Assembly (NCBI GenBank): GCA_047495785.1
Contig: JBLDXI010000056.1
Span: 310,001-374,000 of the forward strand
Origin: Lepidodermella squamata
Lineage: Eukaryota; Gastrotricha
Reading direction: 5' to 3'
DNA: 64,000 nt
In this document: piece after piece, positions 10,701-20,500 of the stretch
Numbering within the stretch: position 1 is the first letter of the stretch
Layout: every line of letters starts with the position of its first letter
Notes under the pieces: model-generated
What the model saw: only the letters and a program-made list of their open reading frames with translations
Told to the model about the DNA's origin: nothing
The model's database searches: none
Translations under genes and position numbers: made by a program

Positions 10701-13700
10701 TATTCTTGTGGATGGTGTCTCTAAAGGCGATGCCATGCTCGGCCTCTGCGCATACAGCGATCGCGCCCATGCCGTTGGGCACGTTGTACGTCAGCCGCTC
10801 GCGCGTAACTAAGACAGCAACTCGACAAATGACTTGCTTTTAATACAACAGCAGTGTAAAGATGAGACAGTGAAGACGCAGTCAACAATCAACGCCTATT
10901 TGCTAGGGCAAAAAGTTACCTTATTAAAAGAAATTGCTCCTTATCGCTGACACGCAGTGCAGTAATACGACCATTAGCTTTGAGGTAGTTGGCGAATGCC
11001 GGCAAGCTGAAATCGCAGGAGCCAGGATCGATCAGAGTTGAATTTGACAGGAAAAATCACTGGTCGCTCTGCAGGCTAGAGCATTAATTGACCACTCATA
11101 GTGCATAGTGCGCGTTACATGGAGATCATAATTACAAAAAATTGAGATCTTAGCCAAGTAATTGGAGTATACTGGCATCGCGTTTTCGATAGAATTTCGA
11201 TGTTAGAGCCACGATAAAGAATTGTTTGGTTAAATAATCGATGGGAAAAACTGAATCGTCCAGAGCAATTTTGGATCAATTCCAAAAGCTGCTAGCCCGA
11301 TTTATAGTTCCTAGATAATTGAGACTTAATTACTGCAGGTTTCTACCGGAATCAAAATTCCAAATGATTTAATCTCATTTTTCTTATTTTTTAGTCGAGT
11401 GGGGCTTCAGTGCCGCTGCATCACATCTCGGTGGAGCCGGTCGTGAACGTGGTCGCCGAACGAGCCCCGTCCACCGTACCAGCTCCTGTCATGCAACAAC
11501 AGCAGCAGCAACCGCCGTTGATTTGCTCACCCCCACCGCCTCCGCCACCTCCACAGGCCCAACAACAGCAGCAACAGCCGATCGTCTCATCGAAACAACA
11601 ACACCAACAGCAAAGACGGCCATCGAACCCGTCGTCGAATTTGAACCCGTTCCTGCTGAGTTCGAACACTACAACTTGGTTCGAACCGCCGCCGGAACAA
11701 ACGCGGCCGCAGTCATCAGCCGCCCCGCCCCTGGCCCCTCCGCAGCCACCACCACAACCACAGCCTCAATTCTCGAATTTCGATCTGGCCAGCTTCAACA
11801 GCCAGCAGCAATCGGCTCAGTTGCACCAACAACAACAGCAACAGCAGCAGCAGCAACAGCAACAACAACAGCAAAGGCACTACGAAATGGCGTCGAAACG
11901 CGCGAAGATCGACCAGATCCAGGCGGTGCAGGCCGCCGTCGACTCGGCCTCGCAGCACCTGGCCACGCAGCAGCAACTCGCGTCCGTGCAACAGGCGCAG
12001 GCGCTGCTGGGCCAGCTCATGGAGCCGTCGCCCTCCTTCGCCACGTTCGCGACGAACATGCTGCTGGGGCAGACGGCGCAGGCGGCGCGGCACCCCGCCA
12101 TGATGCAGCCGAACGCGCACTCGATGGACTCGGTCGTGCACAACCTGCTGCAGTCGACGCAGTCCACGTTCCACCCGGGCGTCGGCGCTGGAGTCGGTGG
12201 CGGTGGGCCGATGGTGAACCGGCAACAGGCGGCGGCTGCTGCGGCGCATGCGAACCACGCGGCGGCGGTCGCGGCCGGCCAGAACTCGGCGAATGCGTTT
12301 TTGAACAACATTTTTCCGCAGCAGTCGGTGTTTTCCGGCAATCCGGGCGCGATGGGAGCGGCACGCGGCCACCCGGCTTTTGCGCCGTCTTTCTACACAC
12401 CGGCGCCTGATCTTGGCAATCTAGGTAAATTCCGCTGCTATATTTTACTCATTTCGTCATCGGTTTAACACTCTTCGTACCACATACGCACATTTGCGTA
12501 AATGAAAATTTGCAGAAATTTACCGTATACACATATTTGCGTATGCAGAAGTATCACTTTTTTTACGATTTTTTTCTCGTTGAGTGAATGCCTAAAATTC
12601 ATGACTTCATGTCATCTATGTCATTTAGCACCTGAAAAACACGAATTTCGAGTCAAAATCACGAAAAACTCTTTATTAGCTGAAAAATCAGTGATTATCG
12701 ATTATCGATTATTGGTTATCGATTTTCTGTCAACTCTGATTTTTTCCGATTCACCATTGAATTCGCCGTGTTTCAATCTACCGCCTCAAACAAATTCCGA
12801 AAACTTCACGAAATTTGATGTTGGATGTAGCAATTGATACACAGAGGAACAAGACTAACAGCGCAGTATTTTTTCGTCATGACGCGTTTCTTGTGATTCT
12901 TCATACAATCAGCGCAATTAGTTCGCCGGTTATCAGGAGGACTTCTTTCTAGTGCCTCAGTAGCCAGCACAGTTACTTGTTTGAAACGTGACATGATGCG
13001 AATAACTTCAAGTTTAGTGATCAAATCGAGCGAATTCAGATTGAAAATAGGTAGAAAATGAAAATTTTCCAAGTTTCAACTGCGCCATCTGTTGTCGACC
13101 GTATACGCACATTTGTGTAAACAATATTTTTCAGTGAACGCCGTATAGGCTTTCGCAAAATGTTCCTGCATACGCTTATGTGCGTAATCTGTATTCGCAG
13201 AAAACAACCACATACGCAAATGTGCGTAAAACTTTTGTAAAATCTGACCGTATACGCAAATATGTGTAAAGGTTTTTTTGACATTACGTAATATGGGTGC
13301 ATCTCGAAAATCCGGGACATTGACCATTAGTCTTAGAATTCGATCCTCTTTCTGAAAATATGAAATTCGACCTGAGGGTCGAATTTTTTGGTCGGCACGT
13401 CCAAAAATGGCCGGTATTTGAGAAATAGGCTCGTCTAAAAAGCCCGGTACGTAGAGTGTTAAAATAATTCTCATTTCTGTGAATTCAAATGGGCAACTTC
13501 AAACCGAACTTATTAATACTTTGAATATACCGAAATATAGTGAGCCGAAATCCTCAAAACGGGAATTAATCACCACCAAAAATAAGTAGATCCAGTTTAT
13601 GCGTAAGATATTCGCTCGTAAATTTGAGGTTCATTATGCTCCGATGTGAACTATGGTCGCCCGCTTCGATGCGAACCTCAACCTTTTTCATTTGAAAGCT

Positions 13701-14528
13701 CAATAAATTTGTGTGTCAGTTGTTGGAATTTGAATGGGTTCCCAGGATACTTGCCAACTCAAACGTTCGACGTTTAATTAGCCATGATTAGCCTCATCAT
13801 TAAGGCAATCGATTCTCTGTTGCGGAGAAGCATCGCATTTCATGTTGAAATGCTGAGGGGTTGGCATTCCGGGCGTCATAAGAGCTTTCAAATCATCAAA
13901 TTCACAAAGTAGCAGGTCCCCAATGCCAACCTGAGCTTGCTGAATAGCGGCTCCTTAATTCAAGTGTCAAAATTCGAAAACAGGCTGAAAAACCCCATGA
14001 TTTCGTGTCGTCATTTTTGAATGAGCTATGAGATAGGAAATGGAAAATTGAAGTGAGCATCAACTGTTAGTCTTGAATTTGAAAAAGCAGATTTAAAAGA
14101 ATATTTATATGGTAATTTTTTTAATTTCTTTGTTTGTGAATTTTGCAGGTGCAATGTTTGGCGCGCCAGCTTTTGCGGCGAACCAGTCGCGGTCGATGGG
14201 CGGGCACAACCCGATGGGCTCGATGGGCGACCTCATGCAGATGCAGTCGAGCCTCAACCAGGCGTGCCGCCTCTCCGCCAACCCGCCGCCCGTCTCCGCC
14301 TCGGCCTCAGCCGCCACGGCCGCCGCAGCTGCCGCGGCCTGGCACCAGCAAATGGGCGCCGCCATGGGACCGAATGCCGGCAATTTGATGCCGACCGCTC
14401 AACAGCAGCAGCAGCAACAACAACAGCAACAGGCTCAGTTGCAACAGCAGCAGCAACAACAGGCGAACAGCAACGCGATGGCTCGGCAGCACCAGCACCC
14501 GTTCAATCCTTTCCAGCATTTCGGCTGA
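4783..14528 (+). CDS. Large bHLH-like, polyQ/proline-rich putative transcription regulator (6 exons)
   Basis: Exons 4783-5782, 6059-6631, 6882-8420, 8819-9288, 11395-12424 and 14149-14528, with GT-AG junctions and matching phases (1,1,1,0,1). The total is 4,992 nt, about 1,663 residues, ending in TGA. Residues about 103-160 look like a basic helix-loop-helix: a basic run with ERER, then a helix ending LALLLP, a short loop, and helix 2 (VTLDVVKDACDLIVNLQ). The rest is low complexity: Pro/Lys-rich with repeated KKP and SSSS blocks in exon 3, acidic/His-rich in exon 4, and polyQ tracts in exons 3, 5 and 6 (a run of about 15 Gln near 11830-11870). Exon 6 is Met/Gly/Gln-rich and ends HFG. A nuclear DNA-binding regulator is likely, but I do not recognise the orthologue. 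Intron 4 holds antisense coding DNA and intron 5 a piggyBac element. Further 5' non-coding exons are possible. Confidence 0.75.
9508..9883 (-). pseudogene. Antisense coding-like relic with an apparent frameshift
   Basis: On the minus strand one frame runs from about 9883 with GC-rich third positions and several cysteines (ECDEGRGCVEHCR). It then appears to hand over to another frame (PGLYNISPQAELLPAP to the end, ALCYAIYE, stop at 9508) near 9690. Both halves have the codon bias of real exons in this window, but the frame changes without a plausible intron. This suggests a decayed gene, or a sequencing/assembly indel in a real one. Function unknown. Confidence 0.35.
10061..11006 (-). CDS. Candidate nested antisense gene of unknown function
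   Basis: Several minus-strand segments inside intron 4 show strong C/G-ending codon bias. Candidate exons: 11006-10920 (after a TTTCAG acceptor, ends at GTAACT), 10836 to about 10,640 (contains ERLTYNVPNGMGAIAVCAEA), about 10,407-10,357 (ATAGCG..CTCAG, followed by GTAAAT) and 10318-10061. The last exon ends ..KLHVNAASLE followed by TAA, and an AATAAA poly(A) signal lies on the same strand at 9991-9986. It is Asn/Ser/Cys-containing (DNNNANIFHCAES). The splice between the first two candidate exons does not keep phase, so the model is incomplete or the gene is damaged. A TATATAA on this strand (10388-10382) could instead be a promoter for a shorter gene. No family recognised. Confidence 0.35.
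12485..13268. repeat. Six copies of a 16-bp near-palindrome, consensus TACGCAMATKTGCGTA
   Basis: Copies at 12485-12500, about 12528-12543, 13104-13119, 13171-13186, 13213-13228 and 13253-13268. They cluster within about 75 bp of the left end and within 190-355 bp of the right end of the piggyBac element. Subterminal repeats of DNA transposons commonly bind transposase, so I infer that role here. Confidence 0.75.
12806..12990 (-). pseudogene. piggyBac transposase C-terminal cysteine-rich domain remnant
   Basis: The minus-strand frame ending at 12806 encodes TNCADC, then KKYC, then VPLCINCYIQH (about 12922-12818). This matches the layout of the C-terminal zinc-binding domain of piggyBac transposases (CxxC, YxC, VPLC, xxCF, YH), with one cysteine of the second pair replaced by Ser. 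The catalytic DDD core upstream is missing, so the fragment is not functional. Confidence 0.7.
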
Positions 14529-16951
14529 TGGAGCGAGAAAAATTGTTTCGACGTTCATTTGTTGCTTCTATCATGGCTTATATAGTATATTTATCTAAAG
14601 TTTTTATTCTCTCAATTTTGCGATTCCATGTGAAAGGCGGAACTGAACCCAAAAAGTGGTCTCAAATTAACCAGAAAAATTCGAATTTTCAATGGTAAAA
14701 AAATAGTTTGAAAATTTTCAACGAATTTTCAGATTTTTCTGCAAAATTCGTAAATTGCCATTTTATATTTTTCGAAAATCGATGAATTTGTAGTAACTGT
14801 GCAAATATCAGAGATTTTGAAGATTCGAATTTCGGTTCATTTATGGTGGCTCTATATTTTGGGTTCAGTTTTTCCTGCCGAACGATGAGGTGTAATAATT
14901 TCAATTAATAAGAAAAATGGCATCACTATTTTATGCTTTGCGATTCGCTGTTGCGAAGAGTGCCTGGCATGACAGCTATAAAGTTATATCATGAGAAAAA
15001 TCGTGTAGATTCGTACAGGTATGCCTCTACCTGTTGTAATCGAGACTGCTTCCAAACACACTGCAACCGCCGGCGTGCCTTATTTCTTCTCTTTTCATTG
15101 TTGTGTTTTTCTACTATAATATCATGATACATCTCGCGGGATGAAGAATCTGCGTATTGTTATGTTTTTTTTCTGCGCCAAAGAAGTTTTTGTATGATGT
15201 GACGTACCTATTGCGGAAAACAAAGCTAATGGCTTCTTTCCCGAGACATGTTTCTTATCGCTGCGAGCATGCGAGAAAAATTAATGACGACTTAACAGTA
15301 ATTTTTGCATACGAAATTATACCTTTTGATTAGCTGTAATTACTTTTATTATACTTAATCGAGATAACATTTTTAGTACCGAGCTTTGCTTAGTTTTTCT
15401 TCTTGCTTTTTTGTTTCGTTTCTTCCTCCGATGGTGATGCTGTTAATGATTATATAATTTGCGTTGAAAATTATGCAGAAACGAACTTATTGAATTTTGA
15501 TAAAATGACACTGATGATGAAGTAAAAGTGAGTTTTCGGATTTGTTTTCCGGGTTAACTGGCGTCGAATTTTCCTCCTATTTTGAGCAGCTGGAGTTCGC
15601 AAGCAATTACAATCACTGAATTTTCCATCAGGGTCGTGCACTCGTGTCGTGAATTTAAAAGTCGTGCGGAGAAGCCCTGCCGGCACGGCGTCAGCTGAAG
15701 TGAAACGAAATAACAGCTATTATGCGTCACGTCTACGTGAAAACATGACAGCAACAGGCAACCGGCCATCATGAAATTTGTAGTAGTAGTAGTAGTAGTA
15801 GTAATTTTCCTACGCGCTGCTCCCGCGTCACAGAATAAAAATAATTACATGCGCGTGAGCGGGTTGTTTTCAATTTGAAAAAATGACTTCCCGAAGCCAA
15901 AAAATAAACTGCGCGAGTTAATCTGAGTGTATTTTTACGCGCAATCCAAATATTGACTCAGTTGCTGCGACTTTCAGCCAGCCTGCCTGGTTTAAGAGGG
16001 TAGTTTTCCTTATCTTCTGGCTACGGCTGCGGACAAATAGGTCTAGGTGACGGGAGAAGTAACACAGGTTACTTTTCACTCGTGCTAGTGTTATTCAGGG
16101 TGAAAATTAATAAACACCTTAAATAGGTAAACAAAGCCATAACCCTGAAAATAAATTTAAATATGTGAACATATGAGTAAAACCACAGTTGATTCAATTT
16201 AATTCAAAATTTTACATCCAGTTTCTGATTTGCGCCTGTTCTACACAACAACGCAATTCAGCTAGGCAGGTAGGTAATTGAAAGTGAGGAATAATTGTTG
16301 GACGAAAAAATAGCCCCTCCACTTCCTTCGAGATTTTTATGTCTTATATCTCCCCCTTTCCGTCATTTTCGTTTCCTTTGCGAAATGTCTGCGTCCGGCT
16401 TTCCGCCCCGAGTTCAAATGGAGTGCAATCAAATTCTACTTGAATAATGATGCCTTGAAATAGCAGCTTGATTAAGACGTCTAAATTCAATCAGCTCGTA
16501 AAGGTTGAGAAAGTGATTAGAAATGTGTCCAAGTGAAACTCGGATAGAATTTCAGCAACCCATCGTTACCTCAAGACATTATCTCAAGCTGCCCCAAATT
16601 TTCTCAGGAGAAATTTCAATTAATTGAAAAGTATATCTGAAAATGCAATGTTTCTTCAGTGATAAACAATCTTCGAAGCCGAAAACCTTCAAAATTTTTG
16701 AAAATTGAAACAACACGAACTCTGTCAAGTTGCGAAACTTCGCTTTCACGTTTTATTTTCGAGCAATATCGACCGATCGGATCATTCGATCGTCATCTTT
16801 TTACAGACGCACACACGTAGTCGTAGTAGAGAAGAGATGTAGTAGTAGTAGTAGTAGTAGTAGTTGTAGTAGCGCAGAAAAAAGCTTGAAAGCTGGAGAT
16901 AGTAGTAGTAGTATACGTGGTATCATCATCATCATCATCATCATCATCGTT

Positions 16952-16986
<35 letters not shown>

Positions 16987-17574
16987 CATACAACATTTAT
17001 TTTCGCCAACACATGTACACATTTTTTCGCTAAATTGTTCAACCTCACTTTTATTGTTGTAACATTATCGCGCTTTTTTTCGCAGCAACAAACCAGCTGG
17101 CGGCCGAGAAAGAGAGAGAAAAAACAATCGTAATAACAATAACAATAGTATATATATATATATATTTTTCATTTCTTTTTTCATATAGAGTATACATGGT
17201 TTTTTCAAGTAGTATAAGAATAACCGCAAGGAGAGAGGAGAAAAAACAGGAAAAAATTCGTCGCATTTTGTTTTCTTTTTTTTTGGTGCAGCTGGTCCGC
17301 AAAAATTTGAACACACAACGGGATGAGAGAGAGAAATTGTTTCATTTTTTTGCAATTCGGGAAGTGAAGTAAAACTCGGGAATGTGTGTGTGTGTCTGTG
17401 TCTCATCATCATCTGCATCATTTGGATTCTCGGTTCACATTGGACTGATAACCGTCTTCTTCTTCATCTAAGTCGCGGTGGTATAAAAATAATCGGCGCG
17501 GCTGGTGTGTATGAAAGAGCTCAAATTTTCATTATTATTCAGTTTCATCGTCTTCTTGCACAAAAATCGTCGCC
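14529..17574. other. Intergenic between convergent bHLH and AFF genes
   Basis: Holds the 3' UTRs of two convergent genes. The sequence is AT-rich with a (GTA)n tract at about 15780-15803 and the microsatellite block listed separately. No coding region is supported; the small ORFs here lack codon bias. Confidence 0.6.
16838..17164. repeat. Trinucleotide/dinucleotide microsatellite block
   Basis: In order: (GTA/TAG)n at about 16838-16872, a second short GTA run at about 16900-16913, (ATC)n at about 16921-16950, (AAT)n at about 16959-16985 and (TA)n at about 17149-17164. The block probably lies in the 3' UTR of the AFF homologue, whose stop is at 17575. Such tracts are typically unstable in length. 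Confidence 0.85.
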
Positions 17575-20500
17575 TCACTTGACGGCAACCTTGCCGCCGC
17601 CGACGCTGCTGCTGGCGGGCGGCTTCGGCTTGACGTCGCACGAGCCGGTGGCGGAGCGCAGCGCCCGGAACTCGGCGAGGCACCGGTCCAGGTACGACGC
17701 CAGGTCGAGCAGCGAGGCGCGCGAGTTCAGCGCCGGGCTGAACCGGTCGAAGAACGCCTTGTGTTTGTCCGTGCGCTCCTCCGCCTTCAGCCAGCTCGAC
17801 CGCGCCGCCTCCAGCAGCCGGAACGACTGCGCCAACGCCTCGACCGGCTTCGCCATCGCCGCCAGTCCCGATGAGGACGAGCTGCCGCTGCTGCTGCCTG
17901 GTTTCGCGGTGGTTGCGCTCGACTGGCCCGGGCGAGACGAGCCGGACGACGACGTCGAGCCGACCGAGCCGGGCGGCGACTGGTTGCTGTTTTGCGAGGC
18001 GGCCGCCGTCGGCTGTTGGCTGCTCGAGGAGGCTGGCGGCGGGGCGAGGGCCTTTTCGACGGCGGAGGCGGCGGCGAGGGCGTCGCGGGCCGACATGTCG
18101 TAGAGGCGCGAGGCGAGCACGGCCTTGGCCTGGTGGCACAGCACGAGCGGGATGTCCCAGCGCGGGTCCGAGGCGAGGTCGCGGGCCGATGGGGCGCACT
18201 TGGACAGCGCCTCGTCGATGAACGTCAGCAGCTGCGTGCGCCGCTTCGCCTCCGCTTTGCCGCCGTGGGTCGCTTCGTGAGCGCAAACCTGACGCAAACA
18301 CATTCGTTATTAATTTTTTCAAATTATTCGAAAAAGTTTAGAATTGTTCAGTATTAATTTAAAAATCTTGGAGTATTCAAATCCCGTATTTTTGTAAATA
18401 TTTAAAAATACTTTTACAATTTTTCTATTTTTCCAAAAAATTTCTAAAAAGTGAGTAATATCACTTAACATAAACTTTTCTTATCATGATTATCAAGTTG
18501 TTTAAAATTTAAAACAGGAAAATTCGACAATTGAAGTTAACATTCGAAATCTGAATTCATTTTCTTGAAAATGAAGCCCGATCATTGACCAGTAGCGACG
18601 ATTTGGGCCGCTTTATGGCGACCATGAGGCTTCTTATTATTTGGGCAAAATCCAAGAAAATCCCGAAAAATTGGGTGAAATTTGAAATTCAAGTTCACTT
18701 TCACTGCGCTTGAATCGCAATTGCTTGTCGGCATTTAAGACAATTATCGTTGAACTTCTTTCCGAGCTCACATTCCGCGTATTAAACTGCGCTAAAAATG
18801 ACAGGCCATTGCGGTAACTCAGACATCACTCCTAATTGATCCACGTCGACATTCGGGTCCTTGTGATGATCAATTGCCAGACTTCACACAGACACAATCA
18901 TCTATTACCACTCGGAATTCAAATTACGCGAACAGGTGACATAAATGCTCAATTCATGGACGCGAGATCGTCCTTTGCTTTTCAATTTTTCCGCCCGGCT
19001 GCTTCGCAGCAGCTAGTTTTAGATACGTACCTACCCGTTCACGGTTGGCTGAATGCAATAATATACAACCGACTACGTGAAGAATTTTTCTTACAAGAAA
19101 CCCATTGAATAAATAATGCCGTCGTCGTCCAACGCTGCATAAATAAACGGCGAGTTTTTTCGCCGCCTCGGCTCGACGGCGAAAACACGACGAAACAAGG
19201 TGCCAACAACGTTTTTTTCTTATTAGCCTCATACGTTATTACACGTGGTAGGCAAGGCGCTTACAGTGAGAGGCATTTTAACAAACTTGACGCGATAAAA
19301 ATTAAAGGATAGGTAATAAAACTAGACGAGCTTTAACCTCGATTTCCGGGTGCGATTATTTTTTTCTGCTATTGTTGCTGTGTCTGGAGGGCAAAAGTCG
19401 AGACAAGTTTATATCCGCAATTGCGCTCAGGTTTCGACCTCAGACACAGCGAGCGCAGTTTCAAATGCCAAACAACTATTTTACAGACACTTCCCCACTC
19501 GAGGTTCAGATTTCAATCATTCAAGAGTGTCTTCGATGCGAGAAATGTCTTCGTTCGCCAACGACACTTGATGCCGCCAATTAAGCAAATACACTACAAA
19601 TTTAGATTCGATAGCTATTGATACGGATACTTAAAGTATCGAGTTGCAACAGCTACAGCAAATTCAAGACGACTAATCGAAAAAAACGCAGATCACGAGG
19701 AATTTCAATGTTGAGAAAAAACAGGGCACACAAGCTTCGACTACAGCTTGTACAGCAACAGAGGATTACGAATCAGGCCCTGCGTTTAAATTATTCATAA
19801 ATTAATTGATGCAAAAAATGGGCCAGCGCTTCTACAGTCCAGGTATAACCTGAAATCCCACAGAAAGAGTGTCTCATATTAAATGTAGAGGATGAGTACA
19901 ATAATTTAGATCAACATTTGAGCCCGTAACTTTGTAAAAAAATTCGTGCCCGATGAGAAAAAAATAAATTCGCCGTATTCACAACATCAACATTCATCCA
20001 GCAGAAATTCGAAAATGAATCAGTTCCCCCAAGAAATGAGGCAAGCCATCGGGGAAAATTAAATAGGGGAAAAAAACTGTAAAACCCAAAAAAACTCTAA
20101 AATATTCATTTCAGGCAATAAACTTGAAAACTAGCCTTAGTAACATCAAAATTCTAAATTTCAATATTATGAAAATTCTCAAAAAAAATTCTAAATTATC
20201 AGGATTTTGAAATTACTACGTTATTTCCTAAATTTTAGAATTTCTTTAATAAATTCAAAAATTTGTAATAATTGTTGGGGCTGTACCTGTAACAAAAAGG
20301 CGAGCATGGCGTCGAGGTAGACGCAAAACGCGTCGAGATTGCGCTGTTTCGGGAACTCGGCGTCGGCCTCGCGCTTCCGCAGCCGCCCGCGCTCGTAGTA
20401 CGTCTTCTCGGCCTCGAGCCGCAGCTCCGTGAACGTGCCCTTCCACTCGACGGCGTTCGCCGGCCGCTGCAGCGCGCTCACCACGCGGTCGCCCGCCGTC

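Larger units (their letters stand above)
9289..11394. other. Intron 4 of the bHLH gene (2.1 kb) with antisense coding-like DNA
   Basis: The donor is GTGAGT at 9289 and the acceptor a T-rich tract ending TTTTTTAG at 11394. Apart from the two antisense features annotated separately (9508-9883 and 10061-11006), the sequence is AT-rich with no other structure that I can see. Confidence 0.7.
12469..13458 (-). mobile_element. piggyBac-type transposon, internally deleted (990 bp), TTAA target duplication
   Basis: The left end is TTAA followed by CACTCTTCGTACC (12469-12481). The right end is GGTACGTAGAGTG (13446-13458) followed by TTAA. The 13-bp termini are inverted repeats with one mismatch, and both flanks are TTAA, the piggyBac target site. 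The interior keeps the 3' end of a transposase gene on the minus strand. At least six copies of a 16-bp near-palindrome lie in the subterminal zones. It is a non-autonomous deletion derivative inserted in intron 5 of the bHLH gene. Confidence 0.8.
12425..14148. other. Intron 5 of the bHLH gene, carrying a piggyBac-type insertion
   Basis: The donor is GTAAAT at 12425 and the acceptor TTTTGCAG at 14148. The first kilobase is almost entirely the TTAA-flanked element at 12469-13458. The remaining 690 bp are AT-rich with nothing recognisable. Confidence 0.75.

Noticed and set aside
11523-12410. Long Ala/Thr/Gly-rich ORF in a second plus frame
   Set aside because: Out-of-frame reading of the polyQ exon 5; the chosen frame has phase-consistent splice sites on both sides.
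17384-18103. Plus-strand ORF of 239 codons, and other long ORFs opposite the AFF exons
   Set aside because: GC-rich exon shadows. The minus-strand frame carries the AFF homology domain and matching splice sites.
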